Shown in pieces: positions 1-7,159 of a stretch of DNA of 64,000 nucleotides. The stretch is taken from contig DATLGL010000014.1 in the NCBI GenBank assembly GCA_035540495.1, forward strand, positions 1 to 64,000. The letters run 5' to 3'. A program made the position numbers and the translations under genes. The DNA is from DASVEG01 sp035540495 (GTDB lineage Bacteria; Actinomycetota; Acidimicrobiia; Acidimicrobiales; CADCTF01). Under the pieces are notes generated by a model. That model did no database searches. It worked only from the letters and a program-made list of their open reading frames with translations, and was not told where the DNA came from. Position 1 is the stretch's first letter. Every line of letters starts with the position of its first letter.

Positions 1-1048
1 ACCACGGACGTTGCTGACACTCCGGGTCCACCGATGAGCTGAGCCTCCGGGCGAACGTGTGGCTCTTCCACAAGACGCACGTTCCCCCAGGAGGCTCAGT
101 TGCACGGTAACGCTCGCCTGACCCATCGCGGTCGACAGGAGCTCGTCGAACGGTTGAAGGCCGAGACGCCGCCGGCCACGGTGGCTCGCTTGATGAACGT
201 GTCGAGAGACACCGTCTACAAGTGGCGAGACCGCCACAACGCCGACCCGGACGGCCAGTGGTGGGTCGACCGGCCCAGCCGGCCGCACACGTCGCGGACC
301 AAGACGCCGCGCAAGATCGAGAAGAAGATCACCTCGCTGCGACGCAACAAGAAGCTGGGCCCGGCACGGATCGCCGGCCAGCTCGAGATCCCCGCGTCGA
401 CGGTGCACAAGGTGTTGGTGCGTAACCAGATGTCGCGACTGGCGTGGATGGATCGCCCGACAGGCGAGGTCATCCGCCGCTACGAGCACGACAAGCCCGG
501 CGACCTCGTCCACGTGGATATCAAGAAACTCGGCAAGATCCCGCCCGGCGGCGGCTGGCGAGCCCACGGTCGAGCAGCCCGGCCCGGCCACCACCGCAAA
601 GTCGGCTACTGCTACGTCCACTCGGCCGTCGACGACCACTCCCGCCTCGCCTACTCCGAGATCCATGACGACGAGAAGGGCTGCACCGCCGCGGGCTTCT
701 GGACGCGGGCACGGTCCTTCTTCGCCGCGCACGGCATCGCCGTGAAGGCGGTCCTCACCGACAACGGGTCCTGTTATCGCTCGAGCGACTGGATCCAATC
801 GGTCGTCGACGGCGGCGCCCTGCCCCGTTACATCGGCCCCTACCGGCCCCAGACCAACGGCAAGGTCGAGCGCTTCAACCGCACCCTCCTGGACGAGTGG
901 GCCTACGTCCGGAAGTACTCCTCAGAAGCCGAACGCCGCCGCCGACTCGACAGCTGGCTGCACATCTACAACCATCACCGCTGCCACACCGCCCTCGGCG
1001 GCCAGCCACCCATCACACGCGTCGACAACGTGTCTGGGCACTACACCT
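1..1048 (+). mobile_element. IS481-family insertion sequence (ends approximate)
   Basis: This is a single-transposase insertion sequence. The transposase family is clear. The right end probably lies at about 1046-1048, because IS481 transposases often run into the right terminal repeat and the coding end here (about 1029-1046) has the look of such an end. I could not find a matching inverted repeat at the left, so the left end is either diverged or outside the window. The next gene starts 27 bases after the transposase stop, so the element inserted immediately upstream of it and may have replaced its promoter. Confidence 0.6.
39..99 (+). promoter_or_regulatory. hairpin sequestering the transposase ribosome binding site
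   Basis: CTGAGCCTCC at 39-48 pairs perfectly with GGAGGCTCAG at 90-99, and GAACGTG at 53-59 pairs with CACGTTC at 78-84 inside it. The right arm contains the AGGAGG ribosome binding site that ends six bases before the TTG start at 100. Transcripts entering from outside the element would fold and hide the site. A transcript starting inside the hairpin would not. Such protection against read-through is known for IS10 and IS50; its use here is inferred. Confidence 0.6.
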
Positions 1049-1050
1049 AG
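100..1050 (+). CDS. IS481-family transposase
   Basis: DDE transposase of 316 residues, a normal length for the family. Residues 1-45 form a helix-turn-helix (RLMNVSRDTVYKWRDR), followed by a second helical DNA-binding segment to about 115. The rve integrase core follows, with catalytic Asp in DLVHVDIKKLG (about residue 140), Asp in LTDNGS (about 221) and Glu in NGKVERFNRTL (about 256). The TTG start at 100 is supported by AGGAGG at 89-94 and by the typical N-terminal NARLTHRGRQELVER. It appears intact. It catalyses movement of the element in which it sits. Confidence 0.93.
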   Translation: MHGNARLTHRGRQELVERLKAETPPATVARLMNVSRDTVYKWRDRHNADPDGQWWVDRPSRPHTSRTKTPRKIEKKITSLRRNKKLGPARIAGQLEIPASTVHKVLVRNQMSRLAWMDRPTGEVIRRYEHDKPGDLVHVDIKKLGKIPPGGGWRAHGRAARPGHHRKVGYCYVHSAVDDHSRLAYSEIHDDEKGCTAAGFWTRARSFFAAHGIAVKAVLTDNGSCYRSSDWIQSVVDGGALPRYIGPYRPQTNGKVERFNRTLLDEWAYVRKYSSEAERRRRLDSWLHIYNHHRCHTALGGQPPITRVDNVSGHYT

Positions 1051-1076
1051 TCGCCGCCGACGGTACGATCGGGCGA

Positions 1077-2570
1077 GTGATCGACGTCGTGTCGGGCGCC
1101 AGGCTCGTGCTCGCGGTTGTCCTCGGCGCAGCTGCGATCTCGAAGCTCCGGTCGCGCCGCGACACGAGAGCTGCTGCGACCGGCCTCGGTATCCCCGACC
1201 GACTCACTGGTGTCGTCGCTGCCGCTCTGGCTCCTATAGAACTCATCGTCTCCGTTCTGTTGGTTCCTGGCGTGAGTGCGTATTGGGCCGCTCTCGCCGC
1301 GCTCGCCCTCGTCGCGGCGTTCACCGCGCTGGTGGCGACGAACCTAAAACGGGGCAACCATCCGCCGTGCGCGTGCTTTGGGGCGAGCTCCGACGAGCCC
1401 ATCTCCACGAAGACCCTCCTGCGGAACGTCGTGCTGCTTGTCGTCGCGGCGGCCCCGGTCCTCGCAGGGCCCTCTGCAAATCGGGGCCTGGTCGCATGGG
1501 CGACAGAGCAAGTCTCGGCGGCAGGGGCTGATGCCGCTCTCGCCGCCATAGCCCTCGTGTCAGTCGTTCAAGCTGCCGCAGTCGCTGTTCTCTACAGCGA
1601 ACGCGGTCGGAGCGAGACCGGCACCGCGGGCGCCACGCCCGCGGTGCCGGTTCCCCAGCGCCCCACCCTCGTTGGATGGCCCCCAGGCACACGCGCCCCC
1701 GACTTCTCGGTTGAGAGCGTCGACGGTCTGAGGCTCTCGCTAGGTGACCTCCTGGGGCGAGAGAAGCCGGTCCTCCTGTTGTTCACCGACCCGTCATGTG
1801 CTCCTTGCAACGCGCTACTTCCCGAGGTGGCGGAGTGGCAGGAGTCGCACCACGACCTCATCAGCGTCGTCGTGGTGAGCTCAGGCACGATCGAGGAGAA
1901 CCGCCGAAAGCGCGAGCAGTTCCGTCTACGTGACGTCCTCGTCCAAGCGGGCTCCGAGGTCGCCGACGCGTACCGATACGAAGGCACTCCTGGCGCAGTG
2001 CTCATCGGCCGTGACGGTCGGATCGCTTCGCGAATCGCATCAGGTGCCGGACCGATCCGCAGCCTCTTCACTGCGATTGCGAACGAGCTCGAGCCACCTG
2101 CGCGGATCGAGTCGCTGCCCGCTCCGAGGATGCCGATGGCCCTCCCGGTTGGGGAACCAGCGCCGCCGGTCCGGCTCGGTGCCCTGGGCGGTGGGGAAGT
2201 AGACCTCAGGGAGTTCGAAGGCAGGCTCGTCGTGCTTCTGTTCTGGAGCCCGAGCTGCGGCTATTGCAGGCAGGTCCGCGACGAGGTCCTCGAGTGGGAG
2301 GGGCTCGAGAGCACAGTCCAACTGGTTGTGATCTCTTCGGGCGGCGTTGACGCAAACGTGCTCCAGGGATTCGCTTCGCCCGTCCTCCTCGAGGAGGACG
2401 GCGCGACGCTCCGGGCCTTCGGTGCACCGGGCACCCCGAGCGCGGCGCTGATAGACGCCTCGGGTCGACTCGCAGCACCGGTGGCAGCAGGCACAGACGA
2501 CACGATGAGTCTGCTCCAACGCGCCTCGCAGCTCTCGTCGTTGGCGAAGTCGCTCCCCATCGAGCACTAG
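1077..2570 (+). CDS. MauE membrane domain fused to two TlpA-like thioredoxin domains
   Basis: Predicted membrane redox protein of 497 residues. Residues 1-135 match the MauE/DoxX family: four hydrophobic segments, the AISKLR motif near the N-terminus and a PCACFG motif with Cys98 and Cys100. Two AhpC/TSA-TlpA-like domains follow. The first (about 200-340) carries CAPC at 241-244 and the second (about 355-490) carries CGYC at 394-397. In methylamine dehydrogenase clusters separate MauE and MauD proteins form the disulfides of an exported Cys-rich subunit; here the functions are fused and the thioredoxin part is doubled. The GTG start at 1077 was chosen because upstream codons lie in the insertion sequence. 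The likely client is the Cys-rich protein at 4501-5070 (inference). No good ribosome binding site is visible. Confidence 0.8.
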   Translation: MIDVVSGARLVLAVVLGAAAISKLRSRRDTRAAATGLGIPDRLTGVVAAALAPIELIVSVLLVPGVSAYWAALAALALVAAFTALVATNLKRGNHPPCACFGASSDEPISTKTLLRNVVLLVVAAAPVLAGPSANRGLVAWATEQVSAAGADAALAAIALVSVVQAAAVAVLYSERGRSETGTAGATPAVPVPQRPTLVGWPPGTRAPDFSVESVDGLRLSLGDLLGREKPVLLLFTDPSCAPCNALLPEVAEWQESHHDLISVVVVSSGTIEENRRKREQFRLRDVLVQAGSEVADAYRYEGTPGAVLIGRDGRIASRIASGAGPIRSLFTAIANELEPPARIESLPAPRMPMALPVGEPAPPVRLGALGGGEVDLREFEGRLVVLLFWSPSCGYCRQVRDEVLEWEGLESTVQLVVISSGGVDANVLQGFASPVLLEEDGATLRAFGAPGTPSAALIDASGRLAAPVAAGTDDTMSLLQRASQLSSLAKSLPIEH

Positions 2571-2664
2571 TCGTTCAGGTAGTTGTGCGCCCGTTGGCGT
2601 AGTGGTTGGGCACGCGTGAGAAATCGTTGCGGGGCTGTTGTCGAGGTGGTCCGACACCAGGACC

Positions 2665-3705
2665 ATGCGACGCTTCCGCAACCTGTTGATGGCAACCGCT
2701 GCTTCGATCGCAGCGTTCGGCGCATACGCGGAGCCGACCTTCGCCGCACGTCCCGAAGGCACCACGGCCGATGTGCTCGCGACGTTCACCGAGGTCGGCA
2801 CCGTTGACGGCGCCGCGGCTCAGCCGACAGTTGTCGGTCGTCGGATCGTTACCCTCCAGGAGTGGCAGGGGAAGGTCTACGCAGGCTACGGGGACTGGGG
2901 GGCGAACACCGGCCCGATCACTGTTTCCTCGACGCCCGCCAACGGGACAGGCTTCACGGCAGAGTTCGTCCTCGACACAGAGGCGGTCGAGGTCATGCGC
3001 CCGATCAACGGGCACCTCGTCGTTCCGCATACCGACCCCCGCAGCGGCGCGAGCGACTTCGCGTTGGGCACGCCATGGACGGAGTCCGCAGGCGTCGGGG
3101 CCACCCACGTGTTCGACGCCGCGACGCTGATGGGCGACGACCTGTGGCTCGTGGGGTCGCGTGGGCCGCAGGCTGTGGCCTGGCGTTCCGCCGACGGGGG
3201 CGCGACGTGGAGCGTTGCGCTCGCCGTCGACCCGTCCGACCCCGGAAGCTTCGCTCGGTTCCACTTCGCGGCCGTCGTCGGCGGAAAGCTGTTCGTGCAG
3301 GCGTGGACGGGATCTGCCGGCAACGAAGGCCGCTCGTACGTCTTCGATGGCTCCTCCTGGTCACGAGGCCGGCCGCTCGTTGAGCGCTATCAACAGGGCC
3401 GCCGCCCAACGGCGATGAGCGGCAGGGTCGTCTACGCAACCAGCCCCGCCGGGTACGCCGGCGAGCTGCGGGTATTCGACGGGAAGCGAGCCACCGTGGC
3501 CCGAAGCGGCGTGCTCGACTTTGCGGTGAGCGGCGAGCAGGTCTTCGCGCTTGGGGCCGACGCGAACGTCTGGATGTCGTCGGACATGCGCTCCTGGGCA
3601 GTGGTTGCGCAGGCTCCGCTCGACGCGATCTCGATCACCGCCGCCGGGAATCAGCTGTGGGTGGGGACGGCCGCTTCCACGGTGTGGCGATCGACCCTCG
3701 GTTAA
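2665..3705 (+). CDS. secreted propeller-like protein with Asp-box motif
   Basis: Exported protein of 346 residues and unknown role. Residues 1-28 form a Sec signal peptide (MRRFRNLLMATAA, ending in TFAA). The rest is a series of short beta-rich segments with one sialidase/BNR-type Asp-box (SADGGATW) and repeated WxxSxDxxxW-like strands such as VWMSSDMRSWAVV, suggesting a beta-propeller. The start is the ATG at 2665; an in-frame TTG at 2638 would bury the signal peptide. Its end overlaps by 4 bases the convergent kinase gene. It lies 94 bases after the MauE-TlpA gene and could be in the same transcript. No enzymatic residues are recognised. Confidence 0.65.
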   Translation: MRRFRNLLMATAASIAAFGAYAEPTFAARPEGTTADVLATFTEVGTVDGAAAQPTVVGRRIVTLQEWQGKVYAGYGDWGANTGPITVSSTPANGTGFTAEFVLDTEAVEVMRPINGHLVVPHTDPRSGASDFALGTPWTESAGVGATHVFDAATLMGDDLWLVGSRGPQAVAWRSADGGATWSVALAVDPSDPGSFARFHFAAVVGGKLFVQAWTGSAGNEGRSYVFDGSSWSRGRPLVERYQQGRRPTAMSGRVVYATSPAGYAGELRVFDGKRATVARSGVLDFAVSGEQVFALGADANVWMSSDMRSWAVVAQAPLDAISITAAGNQLWVGTAASTVWRSTLG

Positions 3706-4496
3706 GGATGCGGTGAGGACGTGCCGAGGATGACGCTGGCGAAGAAGTCGGCGAACTCCTCGGCTTCGCCCCGGACGCACCGAATCACCCGAGCCTGATC
3801 GGCGAGCCGCGCGAGGCGCCGAAGCGACGCAGCGGGCGACCCGATCATCGAAGGACAGTGCTCGAGCAAAGCTGCAACCGCCTGACCACCGCTCAGCTCC
3901 TCGACGACCTCAGGCTGTGCCTTCGGTTCGAACGAAGTGAGAACAACTACCGCCGGCACGAGTGGGCTGGCTTCGACGCTGCCGATCGAGGTCGCATCGA
4001 CAACGACACCGTCGGCGTCGCTGACGCCATCGAACCGAATCCGTCTGGGAAACGGGTGGACGTCACCGATGTCGTCGATCATGGCGTACTCGTCGGACAT
4101 GTACCCGAAGCCGCGAGCGACCAACGCTACGACGAGCGTGCTCTTCCCAGCGTTCGACACACCGGGGAAGAGATGAGCCTTGCCCGAGAACGACACGGCT
4201 CCCGCGTGGAGATAGGCGTGGTCAGTGCCCACTGACGCCGCGTGCCACATCAGATGCCCGCCGAACACCGCGAAGACGTGGCCCTCGGTGCCGGCGGTGA
4301 CGGGTTGGTTGCGATAGCTCAACAGCCACCGTTCATCCGCCTGCTCGAGCCCATAGGTGTGATGGATGTCGGAAACCCGTACGGCATCCGAGTTGGTGAC
4401 GAAGTGGAAGCCGGGAGGTAGCGCTCGCACGGCGCACGACGGTTCGGAGAGTGCGCCGGTCAGCACCACGGTCAGACCGTGGCCGGCCACCAACAT
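3702..4496 (-). CDS. HprK-related serine kinase-like protein
   Basis: Protein of 264 residues resembling the C-terminal catalytic half of HPr kinase. It has LHAGAV at about 96-101, the P-loop PGVSNAGKST at 111-120 and the acidic pair in YMSDEY at about 132-137, all characteristic of HprK-type kinases. It lacks the N-terminal HprK domain. Homologues occur beside PqqD-like proteins and nucleotidyltransferases (the HPr-rel systems), and one such kinase phosphorylates the lasso peptide paeninodin. It lies 4 bases downstream of the PqqD fusion gene and is certainly co-transcribed with it. Phosphorylation of that protein or of a carrier is inferred. Confidence 0.8.
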   Translation of the reverse strand: MLVAGHGLTVVLTGALSEPSCAVRALPPGFHFVTNSDAVRVSDIHHTYGLEQADERWLLSYRNQPVTAGTEGHVFAVFGGHLMWHAASVGTDHAYLHAGAVSFSGKAHLFPGVSNAGKSTLVVALVARGFGYMSDEYAMIDDIGDVHPFPRRIRFDGVSDADGVVVDATSIGSVEASPLVPAVVVLTSFEPKAQPEVVEELSGGQAVAALLEHCPSMIGSPAASLRRLARLADQARVIRCVRGEAEEFADFFASVILGTSSPHP

Positions 4497-4500
4497 CTAG

Positions 4501-5070
4501 CTAGCAGTAGCTGCCGGTAGAGCTCTTGCACACCTTTCCGGGCGTGCTCGGGCTGGTCTGCTGCTGGCACGTGCACCCCGAGACTGAGTCGCAGTCGCCG
4601 TTGTTGGAGCATGGTCTTGCGCAGCGCCCGCCGTCACACACCTCGGCCTGGTTGTTCTCCGGATTAGTACCGACACAGGGAATCGAGGCAGAGCACGTCG
4701 CTCCGGGCACAGCCGCCGCCGGGCTTGCGGTAAGGATGGTGGTCACAAAGGGCGCCGCGACCGCAGCGAGGCCGACGCGGCGCAACAGCGCCCGCCTAGA
4801 GATGCCGGCGTTCGCAGCGGAAGTCGACGCAACGAGAAGGCCCGCACTATCCAGTTCCGCCACCGCCACGCGGATCTCGTCGAGGCCGCCGGTCGGCTGG
4901 AACTCCGATGCGAGGACGTCAAAGGCAACCCCAGCGCGAGCCCGCGACCAAATCGCCGCAGCGAGGGGGTTGAGGACGTGCGCCGAGCCGATATCGGGGT
5001 CGTAGACGACGAGGTCGTCGCCCGCTGGCTCGGCCAACAGGCCTTCGACCTTCGATTGCACGTGCTCCAC
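4501..5070 (-). CDS. PqqD-like domain fused to Tat signal and 10-Cys exported peptide
   Basis: Unusual 189-residue protein. Residues 12-82 match PqqD/RiPP-recognition domains (HVLNPLAAAIW, then a helical segment ending AELDSAGLL). Residues 91-97 are a twin-arginine motif (SRRALLR), followed by a hydrophobic stretch to 118 and an SPAAA cleavage-like site near 120. The remaining 69 residues contain ten cysteines (126, 132, 145, 150, 154, 160, 166, 168, 181 and the C-terminal residue 189) and no tryptophan. The Cys pattern (CDGGRCARPC, then NGDC) looks like a small disulfide-knotted module. A cytoplasmic recognition domain ahead of a Tat signal suggests modification before folded export. The start is GTG at 5070. 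It sits between the nucleotidyltransferase and HprK-like genes. Confidence 0.75.
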   Translation of the reverse strand: MEHVQSKVEGLLAEPAGDDLVVYDPDIGSAHVLNPLAAAIWSRARAGVAFDVLASEFQPTGGLDEIRVAVAELDSAGLLVASTSAANAGISRRALLRRVGLAAVAAPFVTTILTASPAAAVPGATCSASIPCVGTNPENNQAEVCDGGRCARPCSNNGDCDSVSGCTCQQQTSPSTPGKVCKSSTGSYC

Positions 5071-5116
5071 TGCGGTCCACCCCTCGGTCGCCGTTCGCAG
5101 CGGAGCCGCCCTCCGC

Positions 5117-6055
5117 TTAGCGGTTCAGGCTACCGCGTCCGCTCTCCGCCCTGCTCGTACCGGAGGCGCGTCGAGTCGACCACACCGTCGCTACCGCCCT
5201 TGGGCCGTGCCAGAGGAGGTAAATGGGCCGATATGCGTACATCGCGGCCATTCCTCGCCGTGTCGTAGTCCGACCGGGCCGCCAGTAGCGGAGGCCATCA
5301 GGGGTGGGAACTATTTCCCGGGCTAGCACACGAGCGCGTTCCCACATGCTCGCTGGTTCGAATAGGCGCGCCACGCCTGCGACCAGCGGGGTCTCGGCGA
5401 TGAGCAACTCGCCCGCCGGAGACGGAGCCTCGAGTCCGATCCGGGAGAGGAACTCGCCTCCCCCGGGAGCCAGGTTCAGGCCGGCGCTCATCACACCCGC
5501 GGCTCCCAACGCCGACCCGAGCCGGAACGCGCGCATCCACACGTCGACGTCCAGCTTCAGCGACATCGCGAGGTCCAGCGATGGGTGACCATCTCGTGCC
5601 GCGTTCACTGCAACGACAACGAGGACAGCCTCCGGGCCGAACGCGCTCAGTTCCCGGCCGGCCAGCTCAATCGGGACGACTGCTGTCTTCCACAGCGACC
5701 ATGCTGCGGACGGCGACACGGCGACGCCTGGGACTCTGTCGTGGAGGTCGACGACGGCTCCGGCACGGAACAGTTCGATCGCATGGGGCGCAACCTCCGA
5801 GCGCCGCGCGCCGGGATGACGCTGGACCCAACCTGCGTCGCCCAAGGCTCGCCGTGCGCGCTCGAAGGCGTCGGGACCCACGAGCAGGTCGATGTCGCTG
5901 TACGGCCGTCTCTGCCCTGCCGGATAGAGCCAGCGCTCGATGACCGGGCCCTTCATCAGAATTGCGTCGACGCCACACTGATCGAACACCTCGAGCGCTC
6001 GAACGGTCTCCGACGCGAGGCGCAGGCGGTGGGCGACGTCACTCGCTGATGTCAT
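5117..6055 (-). CDS. nucleotidyltransferase-family protein
   Basis: Protein of 312 residues of the nucleotidyltransferase type found with PqqD and HprK-like genes. The N-terminal motif ILMKGPVIERWLYP followed by RRPYSDIDLLV supplies the metal-binding DxD of the polymerase-beta fold (about residues 40-65). The C-terminal half is helical with no second domain recognised. The start is the ATG at 6055, 7 bases after the stop of the glycosyltransferase gene; the longer reading frame upstream has no homology-like sequence. It probably transfers a nucleotide or activated group in the same pathway as its two downstream neighbours. The substrate is unknown. Confidence 0.75.
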   Translation of the reverse strand: MTSASDVAHRLRLASETVRALEVFDQCGVDAILMKGPVIERWLYPAGQRRPYSDIDLLVGPDAFERARRALGDAGWVQRHPGARRSEVAPHAIELFRAGAVVDLHDRVPGVAVSPSAAWSLWKTAVVPIELAGRELSAFGPEAVLVVVAVNAARDGHPSLDLAMSLKLDVDVWMRAFRLGSALGAAGVMSAGLNLAPGGGEFLSRIGLEAPSPAGELLIAETPLVAGVARLFEPASMWERARVLAREIVPTPDGLRYWRPGRTTTRRGMAAMYAYRPIYLLWHGPRAVATVWSTRRASGTSRAESGRGSLNR

Positions 6056-6062
6056 GGGTCGT

Positions 6063-7082
6063 TCACCGCAGCCCGCGATAGAGGTCGACGAGCTTGTCCA
6101 CGTGACCCTCGAGGGAGAACTCCTGGCGTTGGTACTGCTGGAGCTGCCGCCCGTACACCTCCAGCTCCGCCGCTGAGAGCGCGAGACGGTCGAGCAAACG
6201 CTGCAGCGCTTCATGATCGCCCGGCGGGAACAGCCACTCGTGCGACACGGCGCCGACAGTCTCGAGGTGCCCGCCGCCGGCAGCCGCTACCACGGGGATG
6301 GCGCGTGCCATCGCCTCTGTCACCGCCAACCCGAATGGCTCCGCCGGCGCCGTTGCGACCAAAGCCGCCGCTTGAGCCCAGAGTTCGTCGAGGTTCGAGA
6401 CAAAACCGCGAAACTCGACCGAGTCGCGCACACCGAGCTCCGCTGCTAGCGCGCGCAGCGAAGGCGCGCACGCCCCGCGCCCGGCGATCACCAACCGCCA
6501 TCCATCCGATGGAAGCCGCGAGGCGGCCCACGCTCGAAGCGCCACGCCCGTCTGCTTCTCTCGCTCCAAGCGTTGCGCGACAAGGACCGTGTGGTCGGGT
6601 CGACGGTGGAACTCAGCGTTGGCGACGCCGTTCCTGATCACAGCGCACCTGCCACCGACAGACGCGGCTACGTAGTTGCTTATGGCGACGTCACGCGTGA
6701 TGCCGCGCTCGACCACCGGTCGCGCGATTCTGCCGAGGCGGCTCGCCCCCCGAGGCAGCGCGAAGTGCCGGGTCGACACGACCGGCGCGCGGTGGACAGC
6801 TCGGAGCGCGACCGCGAGGCCGTCGGCAGTCGTCATGTGCGAGTGGACGATGTCCGGTCGCGTGCGCGCGAGCGATGCGGCTGCGACAGATGGTGAGCTG
6901 CCAGCGCGCCAAACCACCCCGTGGCCAACGGATGGCGCGACGCCATCGCGACTGCCGCCGATCACAGTCACCGCCAACCCGCGTCGGGCGAGCGCCGCGG
7001 CAACATCCGACACGTACCGCTCCACCCCTGCGAACGCATCTGTGACGACGATGTGTGCGACGTGAAGCCGGCGCCCTTCCAC
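6063..7082 (-). CDS. GT4 glycosyltransferase
   Basis: Retaining glycosyltransferase of the GT-B fold, about 339 residues. The N-terminal Rossmann domain starts at RLHVAHIVVTDAFAGVERYV and includes the acceptor-site segment DIVHSHM. The C-terminal nucleotide-sugar domain contains VLVAQRLEREKQ and the E-x7-E motif EPFGLAVTEAM. I place the start at the GTG at 7082. An ATG at 7148 would add 22 unconvincing residues and run into the divergent promoter region. Seven bases separate it from the nucleotidyltransferase gene, so the transcript probably continues into the PqqD/HprK genes. It may either serve the polysaccharide or glycosylate the exported Cys-rich peptide. Confidence 0.82.
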   Translation of the reverse strand: MEGRRLHVAHIVVTDAFAGVERYVSDVAAALARRGLAVTVIGGSRDGVAPSVGHGVVWRAGSSPSVAAASLARTRPDIVHSHMTTADGLAVALRAVHRAPVVSTRHFALPRGASRLGRIARPVVERGITRDVAISNYVAASVGGRCAVIRNGVANAEFHRRPDHTVLVAQRLEREKQTGVALRAWAASRLPSDGWRLVIAGRGACAPSLRALAAELGVRDSVEFRGFVSNLDELWAQAAALVATAPAEPFGLAVTEAMARAIPVVAAAGGGHLETVGAVSHEWLFPPGDHEALQRLLDRLALSAAELEVYGRQLQQYQRQEFSLEGHVDKLVDLYRGLR

Positions 7083-7159
7083 GACAACAGTATTCCGGCG
7101 ATGACAGAGGCTCGGGCGGTGCCCGTACTCTGTATGGGTTGACCCCAACGGCGACCTCC

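Noticed and set aside
2587..2660. tRNA-like beginning GCCCGTTGGCGTAGTGGTT
   Set aside because: No acceptor stem closes and no anticodon or T-loop pattern follows.
4501..5070. Tryptophan tryptophylquinone light chain like MauA
   Set aside because: The MauE neighbour and Cys-rich Tat protein suggested it, but the mature part has no Trp, so this cofactor cannot form.
3702..6055. Lasso peptide biosynthesis cluster
   Set aside because: HprK-like, PqqD and nucleotidyltransferase genes fit, but there is no transglutaminase-like B2 protease or asparagine-synthase-like cyclase nearby and no lasso-type precursor.
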